Below are positions 11,881 through 21,999 of a stretch of DNA of 64,000 nt, one piece after another. The position numbers and the translations under genes are program-made. This DNA is from Anaspis maculata. Its lineage: Eukaryota; Arthropoda; Insecta; Coleoptera; Scraptiidae. The stretch spans positions 30,718,877 to 30,782,876 of the forward strand of contig OX421968.1 of the NCBI GenBank assembly GCA_949128115.1, written 5' to 3'. Below the pieces are notes generated by a model that saw nothing but the letters and a program-made list of their open reading frames with translations, was not told the origin of the DNA and made no database searches. Positions within the stretch are counted from its first letter, which is position 1. Every line of letters starts with the position of its first letter.

Positions 11881-12440
11881 TTGTAGGTCTTCAGTTCCGC
11901 TCGGGTACGAGTCCTTGGTCCCTTGCTGGCCGCACAAACTTCACATTTGCGGCACCATGCTTTCACGTCGTTCCGGCAGTTCACCCAATAGAACCGCTCG
12001 CGCACCTTGGCCAACGTCTTGTTCACCCCAAGGTGTCCTCCGATGACGCCATCGTGCATCTCTTTTAAGACCTCCTTCACTCGTGTCTTGGGGAGCACCA
12101 ATTGAACCATCTCTCTCTTTCCATCAGGGCTCTCCCACACTCGCTTCAGCAGACCGTTCTCTATTTTCAGAGATTTCCATTGGGCCCAGAGAGCTTCAAA
12201 TTCGGGCCCTTCGCCAGAGATTTCAGCCCACTCTGGTCTGTCCTGACCATTCTCCTTGCGTTCAGCAAGTGCACCAATAGCCGGGTCTTCTCGTTGCTCT
12301 TTCCTGAGTTCAGCTGAAGTCGAATTTCTCGGAGTCGCAACAACGATTGCTTTGACGCCAACGTTTCCATTCTGCTGGTCCACTCTTTTGCAATGCTTGC
12401 AATCCTCTTTGCAAGGTCTCCGAGAAAGAGCATCTGCAAG
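11881..12440 (-). pseudogene. Gypsy Pol fragment: RNase H end plus integrase zinc-binding domain
   Basis: Reading on the minus strand, the frame begins near 12435 with LADALSRRPCKEDCKHC, the typical end of Gypsy RNase H. A linker with ELRKEQREDPAIGAL follows, then the H-H-C-C zinc-binding domain of integrase (HDGVIGGHLGVNKTLAKVRE...CRKCEVC). It breaks off at 11880 where the 1264-bp element sits, and the catalytic core resumes at 10616. RT and most of RNase H are absent: this fragment joins directly to the gag coiled coil. The 11850-12383 open frame runs past the true edge into the insertion. Confidence 0.88.
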
Positions 12441-12949
12441 ATGTTTGCCTCCATCGCTGCCACTTTCTCATGGACAAATCCTTGGACCGTTTGTATTTGG
12501 TCCCTCATCTGTCAATGCACGTCTTGTATCTGTTCGTGTACATCATCTAAAATGTCAGCTTTCAACTTCTTTTGTTCCTCCTCTAGATAATGCAATTGAC
12601 CCTCCAGTACTTCTCTGAGCTCTGTTTTCTGCTCTTCGAGAACTTTCTTAAATTCCATCTTTTCTTCGAGCCGTCTCTGCTCCTGCTGTTCGAGAATTCT
12701 TTCTTGCTTCTGCTCCTGGGCTTCCAGAACATTCTCTAATTCCTCCTTCTCTTCAAGACGTTCCTTTTTTTGTTCTTGCAGCATCGCCATGATGCTCGCT
12801 AAAGCCTTTTCGTTTCCTTTTATGTCATGCTTCTGGTCGTCATCAAACGATTTCTCGAATGTTCCGACAATCGGCGTAGTCACTAATCGATAACCTCGAA
12901 AGCAGCAGTTGGAGTTTCCAAATTTCGAAATATCCACTTCTGCCACCAA
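12441..12949 (-). pseudogene. Gypsy Gag N-terminus (coiled coil), truncated
   Basis: The frame starts beside the LTR (12949) and reads through a long Glu/Lys/Gln-rich coiled coil (LQEQKKERLEEKEELENV, then QEQRRLEEKMEFKKV). One TGA stop lies at 12512-12514, after which the same frame continues with RDQIQTVQGFVHEKV to about 12441. It then meets the RNase H tail in another register. Capsid, nucleocapsid zinc knuckle, protease and RT are missing, so an internal deletion removed most of the element. Heptad-rich Gag N-termini are usual in mdg1/412-type elements. Confidence 0.75.
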
Positions 12950-12950
12950 A
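12930..12950 (-). other. Putative primer-binding site
   Basis: Immediately inside the 5' LTR, on the minus strand, the sequence reads TTTGGTGGCAGAAGTGG. This is the position where a tRNA 3' end should pair. I did not match it to a specific tRNA. Confidence 0.5.
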
Positions 12951-13361
12951 TGTTACGTTATTCGGGTTCGCCTATCTCGAAATTAAACGCGCTGATTCAC
13001 TTGTACCAAAACTGCACTTTATTAGCTACTACCGAGACAACTAAATAACGCACAGAATTAATAATCGCTTGGAAATTCACAATGTCGCTGAGATGTGAAC
13101 GCCACGGTCGCTCGATTCAAACTCTCCCGATGCCAGGTCGAGTTCCTCTCTTATAGTGGCATCTAAGGTTCTGGATGCTTCCTGATGGTGTTGCCAGCAC
13201 ACGAGGATTTTTCTGGTATCAGCGTCGAGAATATACGCGTACCTTCTACGGCACCTCCGCCAGAAGTCTCGACGTGTCGTGACCTACCGCTGAAGTCTCT
13301 CGATGCTTCCCGAATGCAACGAGGGAAGCTAGATCTCTTTAGAAAGAGCCGGGATGGTCAT
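12951..13361 (-). repeat. Gypsy-type LTR (5' LTR), outer end lost
   Basis: It is collinear with 9452-9804 from TGTTACGTTATTCGG to AGAAAGAGCCGGGATGGTC, with an extra block of about 72 bp at 13168-13240. Past 13361 it no longer matches; the expected TAACA end is missing. Some 20 bp later another inverted-repeat element begins, so the outer LTR end was lost or replaced. Confidence 0.85.
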
Positions 13362-13384
13362 CGCAAGATCACATCGAGCCAATA

Positions 13385-16138
13385 GACTAGGCAGAAAATC
13401 TCAAAAGAGGCCTAGAAATCACTCCTAGAAGCAAATCGTGTAACAATTGAATAACAGGTGGTTTCTTAGGTTTTAGACCCCGCTGAACACGACTAGGGGT
13501 GTTATCTTTTCGAAATTCCACCCCTTGTCTCTTAAATCCAAGATGGCGGAAAATTGAGGGTAAAAACAGGGTGCGCGCATAAAAAGCTTATTTCTGGCCC
13601 GATTTTCCTCAAAATTGGTTCTTTTCTTATGTTTTCGGGGTCGTAGAAGATGATGAGGCCTATTTCAAATACCTCTGGGAAGCCATTCGGTCTGAAATTA
13701 GTGTTGTCTATCTTCCAGGAGCAAATTTGAAACAAATTTACGAATAACTCAAGATAAAATCGTGTAACAATCAGTTAACAGGTGATTAGCTATGTTTTGG
13801 ACTCTGCTGATCAGAACTAGGTATGTTAACAGTTGAAATGTTCACTCCTTATGTCTCAAATTCAAGATGGCGTATAGTCAGAGAAGAGTGGCGAGCGCAC
13901 AAAAACGCATTTCTAGCTCGATATTCCACAAAATTCTTCTTTTTGAATGTTTTTGAGGGTGTAGAGGATGATTAGAATAATTTCGAAGACCTGTGGGTGG
14001 TCATTCGTCCTAGAACTAGTGTTGCCTAGGTTTCAGGCGCAAATCAGAGTGGAAAGTTAGAAATAAACGATAATTAGAATGTTGGTACATTTTTGTCTCA
14101 AAGCATAGAATATAATTATATGTAGGTACCTCATTACGTATTATCACACATGCAATGGACAAAGGCAAATGTAAGAAAGTGTCAAGGGTAAAAAGTAAAA
14201 AGAAACTGTTTTTCTTCATAAAATAGCATTCATAGGTATGCAGGTACAATGTGGATGGAAAAAAGTCTCTCTCTACTTACTGCTCAAGATAAAATCACGT
14301 AACAATCAGTTACCAGGCAGTTATTTATGTTCTGGACTCTGCTGATCAATGATGCTAGGTCTGTTATTGGTTGAAAATTTCACTTCTTGTGCCTCACATT
14401 CAAGATATGGCGTAGGTACCTATAGTTAGCGAAGAGTAATGAACGTGCAAAAAACACATTGATTTTTCTGAACCACACTTTTTTTTTTCTTCCTTCTTCT
14501 TCAAAATTCTGCTTTCGGAGTTGTAGCGATAGGGGCCCAATTTCGAAGACATCTGAGTGACCATTCCGTCTTATTATGCGTGTTGTCCAACTTTAAAGGG
14601 AATCAAATTATGCAACAACAGTTTACAGATTGTTAACTACTTATATTTTGAGCTCCGCTGAACATGACTAGATATGTTAGACCGAGTGTTAGACTTGGTG
14701 ATAATATCCCGGTCTCCCGCCAATGATGTTAATTTGGCTACGTCAGTGCTTCATATCATTGCCCAATTGTCAGTTGTCCGCTATTATTGTGCAAAAGGTA
14801 TCTTCTGTTTTTTATAATAATTGTCTCAAGATGTAAAGGTGCGGAGTTGCAGCAGACAGGTGATGATTGGTTTTAAAACTTTCGTCTTATTACTTACTGT
14901 AGTTGAATTTGTTCTACTCCAATGTTTAGGTAGCAGATTTGATAATGAAATCAATTGTCTTGTCTTTTACTTGTCCAAAGTAAAATCTGTCTGACTTTCA
15001 TACATAGAAAATTGCATTACAAATACGTTTAGTTGTTGATAGTGGTTAATTGATAATTCCTAAACCGCAATTAATTATTTTTGGCGAATTTTTGAACAGG
15101 CACCGACGCCCAGTGACTGCGGCTGGGAGGTGCATGGGATATGGCAAATTTTTACCGGTGTGGACGACCCGAGGGCCAGTTCCCGAAGAAACCTTGTCCT
15201 AGTATACTGTGGGTGTGCAACTGCCTGTCGCACAAAAAATTGTGGCTGCAGAAAGAAGGGATTCGCATGCACTGCTAGATGCCTGCCTGAAAAATTTCGA
15301 AACAAAATAGAAGACTCGTGATGCCTAAGAAAATCATGGGCTAACTTTGACACTTTCTCACATATTTGCCTTTTTCAATTGGATGTGGATTATAAATGAT
15401 TGAGTACATATATCTATGCTTTGATTAAAAAATGTTCCAACATTCCAATCATCGCTTATTCCTAATTTTTCACTTTGATTTGCCCCTGTAACTTAGGCAA
15501 CATTAATTCAAGGACAAATGACCGCCCACAGGTCTTCAAAATTATTCTAGTAATCTTCTACACCCCCAAAAACATTCAAAAAGGAAGAATTTTGAGGAAT
15601 ATCGAGCTATAAATGCGTTTTTGTGCGATCGTCACTCTTCTCTGACTATACGCCATCTTGAATTTGAGAAATAAGGAGTACACATTTCAACTGTTAACAT
15701 ACCTAGTTGTGATCAGCAGAGTCCAAAACATAACTAATCACCTGTTAACTGATTGTTACATGATTTTATCTTGAGTTATTCGTAAATTTGTTTCTGATTT
15801 GCTCCTGAAAGTTAGACAACACTAATTTCAAGCCGAATGGCTCAACATAGGCATTTGAAATCAGCCTCATCAGCTTCTACGACCCCGAAAACATGAGAAT
15901 AGAACCAATTTTGAGAAAAATCGGGCCGGAAATAAGCTTTTTATGCGTGCACCCAGTTTTTACCCGTAACTTTCCGCCATCTTGGATTTAAGGGGCAAGG
16001 GGTGAAATTTCGAAAAGATAACACCCCTAGTCGTGTTCAGCGGGGTCTGAAACCTAAGAAACAACCTGTTAATCAATTGTTACATGATTTGCTTCTAGGA
16101 AGTCTTTTTTGAGATTTTCTGCCTAGTCTACAACGCAG
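13385..16138. mobile_element. 2.75 kb long inverted-repeat element carrying a coding fragment
   Basis: The ends read GACTAGGCAGAAAATCTC inward and are flanked by TA. The arms are about 650 bp (13385-14050 against 15480-16138), with paired landmarks GTGTTATCTTTTCGAAAT, CCAAGATGGCGGAAA, GTTTTCGGGGTCGTAGAA and GTTAACAGGTGATTAG. Arms differ by scattered substitutions and indels. Within 14050-15480 are a third degenerate GTAACAATCAGTTA-type motif (about 14300) and the cysteine-rich frame at 15100-15321. Confidence 0.75.
15100..15321 (+). pseudogene. Cysteine-rich (CXC-like) C-terminal coding fragment
   Basis: The frame reads PSDCGWEV, a variable stretch, then CGCATACRTKNCGCRKKGFACTARC (quoted here as the pattern C-x-C-x3-C-x4-C-x-C-x4-G-x3-C-x3-C) and stops at 15319-15321. 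A splice-acceptor-like TTTTTGAACAG lies just before 15100, and the frame is open from there. The layout 'GW..., then a C-x-C...C-x-C...C cluster at the extreme C-terminus' is one I associate with a widespread invertebrate protein family of unknown function that often occurs with mobile DNA. I know no reaction for it. It resembles tesmin/TSO1 CXC clusters in spacing only. It sits in the core of an inverted-repeat element, so it may be a captured exon or the last part of the element's own lost gene. Confidence 0.5.
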
Positions 16139-16533
16139 AGTGGTTCGAAATTCAATAAATGCGGCCAAAAATCAACTTTTACAAGTATTTTGCATGACTT
16201 TCATATTTTGTGGGCACGTAAAGAAATAGTGTAGGTAATATTTTCTGGAAGATGAGTTACTTTGTTCCAGGAACTCACCTGTTCTGTTCTGACCCCTTAA
16301 AGTTACTTATTTTTTCGGAGTCGAAGTTACCCTATTTTGCTCGCAAATTTCAAGGGATGAGTGCCAGCTTATTAATTGCACTGCGGCTTTGCAACTTTCA
16401 CAAAATGATCTTCAAAGGAAGTACTTCAGTTTGACATAATATGGTCAGTCTAAAAACAAATTCTAAAACATTCAGTATTATTATTATTTTTATAGTTGAT
16501 TTTGCGAGTTTTTGAAAAGTTTCTTGAGAAATA
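16139..16533. other. No feature recognised
   Basis: Unique AT-rich sequence between two elements. The 60-residue frame at 16252 has no support. Confidence 0.4.
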
Positions 16534-17111
16534 CCGAGCGTTCATAAATAAAATGGGTCAAGGGTGCCTGTAAATTCAAAAACGTTTGTCGAAACTAGCG
16601 TAATCCTTTTGTAATAAATTTGTCAAACTTTGACAAGTTACGTCCCATATTATTGATCTCTGATCCTGCCATGAGTGCGTTTGTGCAAATCGGCGTGAAT
16701 TTTGTAAATTGATGTACCCCGAAAGATGGAACCACACCTCTTCAGTAAAAAAAGTCAAGTTGAGCAAGTTGTCGTTCATCAAATCATCCACAAACCAGTG
16801 CCAAGTACGGAAGACGTCTGGGATGGTCTGCAGGCAATAGAGCTTGATATGACTGCATTCTGCATTTTAACGATTTCATGGCCAAGTCCTTCTGGACAAT
16901 CTTCTGGCATGTTTCCAAAGAAAGTCCAGTTTCTTGAGAGAAATGTCTCAGAGGTTTTTTAGGCTCTTGTTCCATACGTTGACGAACGTCATTAACAACT
17001 TCTTCTGTGCGAACGGTTGGCCTACCAGCACCTTTTTTGAGTGTCACGAAGCCAGTTTCACGAAACAGACTGACGCAATGTGCAAGACACTTTTGAAACT
17101 TATCTGGTAGG

Positions 17112-17194
17112 TACTACTGCAAAATCTGGAGAGTGCTGCTGGAAATCTTCTAATCATAAACGCTGGCTGCATCCCCAACCTTCATTTCTTCGCA
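17112..17194. repeat. 83-bp duplication, left copy
   Basis: It is identical to 17500-17582 except for one base (GGAAAT against GGGAAT). The two copies flank the SINE. They are mariner transposase sequence, so the duplication arose at the SINE insertion. Confidence 0.9.
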
Positions 17195-17499
17195 ATTTCC
17201 TTAAGGCGGCCGGTAGCTCAGGAGTTACGACGCAAGACCACCAACCAAGAGGTACCCGGTTCGAAACCCGGCCGTTCCCGAAGAACTTTTCTCCTGAGCC
17301 AAGTGTTGATGACTGTGTGAATATTAATATTGTATTATGTTACGTATTTAAAAATGAAAATTTGTTGATTACTGATAACTGACCATTATTCTGTACATAT
17401 GACCAAATGCCTCGCCAAATGCAAAGGAACACTCAATAAAATGGGTACCCTCCTATGACAAAAAATATGTCGATAAGGAGTAAAACATTATTATTATTA
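17195..17499 (+). mobile_element. tRNA-headed SINE with (TTA)n tail
   Basis: The head reads CGGTAGCTCAGGAGTTACG (A box), then CCCGGTTCGAAACCCGG (B box in a perfect T-arm). A roughly 200-bp body follows and ends in TTATTATTATTAT. The TTA tail suggests mobilisation by a LINE ending in TTA repeats, such as the R4/Dong-like LINEs in this window; that is inference. Confidence 0.8.
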
Positions 17500-17582
17500 T
17501 ACTACTGCAAAATCTGGAGAGTGCTGCTGGGAATCTTCTAATCATAAACGCTGGCTGCATCCCCAACCTTCATTTCTTCGCA
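17500..17582. repeat. 83-bp duplication, right copy
   Basis: Right-hand partner of 17112-17194; mariner coding sequence resumes directly after it. Confidence 0.9.
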
Positions 17583-17784
17583 CACAAGTTCGAAAATACG
17601 CCTCGATGATGTAGGTTTTGTGCCCTGCCGTGAAAACCATCTTTTAAATGTTCCGAAAACTGCGATTGGTTTGACAGATTACGATAACCAAAAAAATTAC
17701 AGACATAAAATGAACGATGCTAGTTCCGACAGACGTTTTCAAACTCATAGGCACCCTTGACCCATTTAATTTATGAACTCTCGG

Positions 17785-18635
17785 TATAAAAAAGTCCCCA
17801 GAAAACCTCACTGAGATTTATACCCTAAGAGATACTACAACATTCTACATATGAAATAATATGAACATTTTTTTCTCTGAAGTTCTCCATTGGCAAATAA
17901 TCTTTTTTTCCGATGTGGTGCGTGCCGTGCATCTGTGCATTTAAAAGAGTAAAAGAAAAAAAATTGTTAGGTACTTATCGGGCGAGAAAACGTTATGTTT
18001 TGTGAAATGAACATGGTGACGGCATATTTTTTATCACTACCTATCTCTGGATTTTCGAGATTCGACCTTTTTTTTGACCCTTCCGTCCCTCAAATTGTGA
18101 ATTACTTGTTTAAATCTGTTTAAATCTGTTTAAATTTAGCTAATTTACTTAGGCATTCACTAAAAACATTGTTCTGTCAACCTAGATCTAAATTTGGCAA
18201 CGCTTTCATAATTTATTAGTAGAAAAACCAAGATTAAATTGAAATTTTGAAGGACTGTGTGTCCTTCAGTCCTTCATGAGGACGAATTTTGCAAAACAAC
18301 TAGACAATCGCTCATCACATCATGTACGGACTCTAGGGTTACCTTTTTGACCATTTTCTAGACTCCCTGACCTTCTATAGAAATTAGTTCATCATTAAAT
18401 CTACCGTGATGACAGATACATTGGTCACTTTTTCCTCATTTTTATTGTCCATGTCTATCGGAGCTGCGGAAAAGGAATAACCGGTAATATCAGAAATGAT
18501 CTTGTCGAGGGTGCTATCATGGATTGGAAAACTGCCGTCCTATCCTTTTGAACCTTATTGCCAACGGCATGAGTAGGTATACGAGTCAGTGCTGTCAATC
18601 GTATACTTACATGTTTCTCCGTTTATATTTAATAG
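17785..18635. other. No feature recognised
   Basis: AT-rich sequence. A small triplication of TTTAAATCTG occurs near 18111-18135. No coding support. Confidence 0.4.
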
Positions 18636-19390
18636 TAATTATAATTATTTTTCCTTGTTATGGACCAGGTCCATAGATAACAAAATTTTCTCATTTATTT
18701 CGATTTTAACCCTCTTAAAATCAACCCAATTTTGCAATGAGATTATTTCATTAATTTTTCCTGGAATCGCGACCTTACTATGGACTAGGTTCACAAGTTT
18801 CAAAATTGTCCTAATTTATTTCGGTTTTATCCCCCTCAAATCAACCCAGTTTTGAATAAGAATACTATAATGCCGCAGCTTGCCTATTATTGCATTGAGA
18901 GTAGGTAGTTTTTCTTTTTCTTGGTGTTATTCAATTTCAACAACAACTTAACAATTTTTCTTTCACTTTGGTGATCAATGCTAATTACGATTATTTTTTC
19001 TGTGATCACTCACCAGTTCCATAAGTATCACAATTTTCTCATTTATTTCGATTTTAACCCCCTAAAGTCAACACAATTCTCTGATAAAAAATTTTCAATT
19101 ATTTTTCTTCTAACCACGACCTCATTATGGACTAGCTTCAAAAGTTTCAGAATTTTTCAAATTTATTCCGATTTCCCTCAAAATCAACCCCATTTTGCAA
19201 TGAGATTTTTTTAATATTTTTTTCTGTAATCATGACCTTATTGTGGATCATTTGCATGTTTCAGTTTTTTTTTGAGTTTATTTTCACTTAAGCCTCCTCA
19301 AAATCAAACCCATTTGGCAAGAAGATTTTTCTAATTTTTTTTCTGTAATCACGACTTTATTATGGACTAGTTCCATAATTTTTGGCCAGA
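18636..19390. repeat. Degenerate tandem array, ~112-123 bp unit, about six copies
   Basis: Each unit holds TTATGGACTAG(G/T)TTC, then CATTTATTTCGATTTTA, then CCCTCAAAATCAACCC(A/C)TTTTGCAATGAGA. The TATGGAC landmark falls at about 18659, 18779, (degraded near 19008), 19126, 19239 and 19362. The open frames at 18589 and 18978 follow the repeat. Confidence 0.75.
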
Positions 19391-19391
19391 T

Positions 19392-19622
19392 TTTCTGAAT
19401 TCTGGACCACTGTGCAACGTAGTTAATGAATTTTTCCAACGTGAGAATATCACCAGAATGGAATGGCCAGCGCTTTCACCGGACCTCAGTCCAATAGATA
19501 ACGTGTGTCGTGCGCTCCAAAGGATATTAGACCGCGAAATTGAACCTCATGGAATTGAAGAGCTTGGAAATGTTCTTCAACAAGAATGGGAAGCCATTCC
19601 GGGTGACCCTATCAATAATGTT
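19392..19622 (+). pseudogene. Tc1-type transposase, C-terminal part 1
   Basis: The frame contains NEFFQRENITRMEWPALSPD, then LSPIDNVCRALQRIL and a tail ending WEAIPGDPINNV. WPA-SPDLSPI-N-W is the hallmark around the third catalytic acid of Tc1 transposases; here the aspartate of SPD is kept and the Trp after NV is Cys. One frame disturbance precedes it near 19420. The reading frame stops at the edge of LINE A and its last residues are found 6 kb away at 25645-25699. The N-terminal two thirds are missing, replaced by the tandem array. Confidence 0.88.
19607..19622. repeat. LINE A target-site duplication, left copy
   Basis: The 16 bases CCCTATCAATAATGTT are identical to 25629-25644 and lie within Tc1 coding sequence. 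Confidence 0.92.
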
Positions 19623-19998
19623 GTATTGTATTGTATTTATTTAATTCATTGTTAACATAGTAACCTCGATAGTAGTTTAGAATATGGTATTTATTCCAAC
19701 TTAAATAATTTAATTCTGTGTTTTGTCTTCATCGGTCCTGCACTTCTTCCTTTCCTTGTCAATCCTCGCTTTCCAATTCAACCCCTTCCCGTCTTCTCCC
19801 AACAATTGCCTTAGACTTCTGTCCTCCATGAACGACTGCTGACATGATCTTCTCAAGTGCTCCAACGTCTCCTCCTCTCCTCCACACACCCGACACACTC
19901 TTCGGCATTCTTCCAGTAACTGCTCGTCCGTACTTCATTGCCGCACCGCAACCTTGCCAATTGCATTATTCCGTCCTTCAAGTTTATGTTGCTTATAC
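19623..19998 (-). pseudogene. LINE A, 3' piece: C-terminal CCHC domain and tail
   Basis: Minus strand. The frame reads LARLRCGNE...YWKNAEE, then CRVCGGEEETLEHLRRSC, the CCHC-type motif near the C-terminus of many Jockey-group LINE proteins. It ends with LLGEDGKGLNWKARIDKERK and a stop. The 3' UTR ends in a short (ATACA)n tail against the target duplication. It is the 3' end of one LINE whose upstream pieces are at 20349-20411, 23794-24121 and 25262-25628. Confidence 0.85.
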
Positions 19999-20348
19999 CG
20001 AGCGTTCATGAATTAAATGGGTCAAGGGTGCCTATGAGTTTGAAAACATCTGTCGGAACTAGCATCGTTCATTTGATGTCTGTAATTATTTGGTTATCGT
20101 AATTTGTCAAACCAGTCGCAGTTTTCGTTTTCGGATGTGGTTTTCACGGCAGGGCACAAAACCTACATGATCGAGGAGTGTTTTCGAACGTGAAGTATTC
20201 TCGTGCACTTATAGCAGATCAGAGATCAATAATATGAGACGTAACTTGTCAAAGTTTGACAAATTTATTACAAAAGGATTACGCTAGTTTCGACAGACGT
20301 TTTCGAATCCACAGGCACCCTTGACCCATTTAATTTATGAACTCTCGG
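19999..20348. mobile_element. 350-bp MITE, deletion derivative of the 16.5 kb mariner
   Basis: Both ends match that mariner (CCGAGCGTTCATGAATTAAA and complement), flanked by TA. It also keeps the transposase start (GTGGTTTTCACGGCAGGG on the plus strand, complement of the terminal region) and then jumps to the other terminal region. It lies between two pieces of LINE A, so it inserted into LINE A. Confidence 0.88.
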
Positions 20349-20411
20349 TATATCGTGGCAGTTCTCTTGTGAATAATTATTTGTAGAGTTTATTGTACCT
20401 GGTGTCTTCTA
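20349..20411 (-). pseudogene. LINE A, short middle piece
   Basis: Minus-strand translation gives EDTRYNKLYK, a stop, then LFTRELPRY. This fits the RYN-WYK-E...PGYL stretch that precedes the RLGNE/CRVCG region in such LINEs. It links the 23794-24121 and 19623-19998 pieces. Confidence 0.75.
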
Positions 20412-20639
20412 AACTGCTCCACAATGAAGTTGTCGCCACCAAAAAAAAATGGCTTGACTTTGACAGCCGATAACTTTCGAATGCCGGAAGTGATTTCCGT
20501 TATGTTTGTTGTGTTTACTAGCCCAATCTATCTCAAACAGATCCAGTAATAATTGTGAATATCAAGAAACTGCATGTAACATTTATACAGGGTGATATGT
20601 AAAAAGGTGAAAAATTGCCCTATTTTCTCGCAAGATTAA

Positions 20640-21690
20640 ATGACTTGGAATGAATGGGTGGTTGACATTGAGCACGATTGTTCCTACAACCGTTCCGGGT
20701 AACTTGAATTTGAAAACAACCCTAAAATTTGGTGTGGGGCCAGGCAGGGGGCACTTTTTGAAACGCTAGTCACTGTCTGTTTTTGACACGTTGAATTTCA
20801 TCAATATTTCAGATGTCGAACATGTTTTTTGCTAGTCTAAACCTCTGAATATGGTAGAATTCTATTTACCGTGGAAGAGGGAGCCCCCTGGAAGTTTACT
20901 TGTTGTGCTTGTGCTATGCCTGGGCTTTACCCCCGATTGCGTTTCTCTGGTGATAACCGTGATACAAAGATAATCAAAATGTGTGTTGCTACAGTAACGC
21001 TGAAAACCTATATTTATGCTATTGTTCATAGTGACACGTCAAGTCACACCAACAATGCCGAGACCTGTGTTTTCAGCGTTACTGTAGCAACACAAATTTT
21101 TGATCATCTTTGTAGGACGGTATCACCAGAAAAACGTGATCAGGAGTTAAGGCTCAGGCATAGCACAAGCACAACAAGTAAACTTCCAGAGGGCTCCCTC
21201 TTCCACGGAAAATGAAGTTCTACCATATTCAGGTGTTTACCGTCAGTTCCACAAAAAAGATGATCAGCGATCAAGACTGATTGCAGATCAACTGGACTTT
21301 TTTCTGCTGAATGCTAGGCGATTAACCACAAAAAATGCCAAAAATCTGTACTAGACCCATCATCTTTTCATTATTGAGGGATAAACAAGCATTTCCATTG
21401 ATCAGTCAGCTACAAATTGACAAACAAAATCGCGAATCAACTAATTATTATCTTTTTTGTGGAACCCACGGTTAGACTTGCGAAAAGCATGTTCCACATC
21501 TGAAATATTGATGAAATTCAACGTGCCAAAAACAGACAGTGACTAGCGTTTCAAAAAGTGCCCCCTGTCTGGCCCCAAACCAAATTTTCGGGTTGTTTTC
21601 AAATTCAAGTTATCCGGAACGGTTGTATAAACAATCGTGCTCAATGTCAACCACCCATTCATTAGAAGTGATTCAATCTTGCGAGAAAAT
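20640..21690. repeat. 1-kb hairpin within element F
   Basis: The left arm (TTTTCTCGCAAGATTAAAT ... GAATATGGTAGAATTC, GTGGAAGAGGGAGCCC, GTTGCTACAGTAACGCTG) pairs with the right arm in reverse order, from GTGTTTTCAGCGTTACTG at 21065 to CTTGCGAGAAAATAG at 21678. The centre is near 21035. The 114-residue frame at 20871 is part of the hairpin. Confidence 0.85.
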
Positions 21691-21913
21691 AGGGCAAATC
21701 TGTAACATTCCATATAAAAACTCATATATTCTGTGCAAGACCTCCAATCTTGGTTATTCTGAAACTGTTTCGAAACAAGGCAATCACACTTCATGATTTT
21801 CACTTTAGAATTAAAAAAAAAAATCTTTTGCAAATGGGGGTTCGATGAAGTTGTCGCAATTTTTGACTTATTAGCGCATTTTCCAACTCGATGAAAATCG
21901 CTATTGCAACCGC

Positions 21914-21940
21914 TTTGTCCGTCCGTCCGTCCGTCCGTTC
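21914..21940. repeat. (GTCC)n microsatellite
   Basis: Five to six GTCC/TCCG units in TTGTCCGTCCGTCCGTCC. Confidence 0.85.
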
Positions 21941-21999
21941 CTCGAACTCCTCCCAAACTAGACGACCTAGCTCTCTAATTTTTTCACTGTTACATAGCT

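Larger units (their letters stand above)
16576..17640 (-). pseudogene. Mariner/Tc-type transposase, broken
   Basis: On the minus strand the start codon is at 17638-17640 (MVFTAGHKTYIIEAYFR). The frame then passes, with stops and shifts, to GAGRPTVRTEEVVNDVRQRM and a helix-turn-helix (HFSQETGLSLETCQKIVQKD, ending near 16784). It continues in another frame with FFTEEVWFHLSGYINLQNSR. This order (N-terminal MVFT...YFR, GRP-TVRT linker, HTH, then the F-x-DE-x-F-LSG segment) is that of insect IS630/Tc1/mariner-group transposases. Where the first catalytic aspartate is expected (FTDE) the sequence has FTEE. The remaining DDE motifs are absent. A SINE with an 83-bp duplication interrupts it at 17195-17582. 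It is not functional. Confidence 0.82.
16534..17784 (-). mobile_element. Decayed mariner-type DNA transposon with SINE insertion
   Basis: The ends read CCGAGCGTTCATAAATAAAA (left) and its near-complement at the right end (17765-17784), flanked by TA. Inverted ends continue for about 75 bp, through GGGTCAAGGGTGCCT and the TTCGAAAC/GTCGGAAC region. It encodes the transposase remnant at 16576-17640 on the minus strand. A shorter relative lies at 19999-20348. Confidence 0.88.

Noticed and set aside
9744..12618. Several plus-strand frames of 60-206 codons
   Set aside because: They are antisense shadows of the Gypsy integrase, Pol and Gag fragments or follow the tandem repeat in the inserted element.
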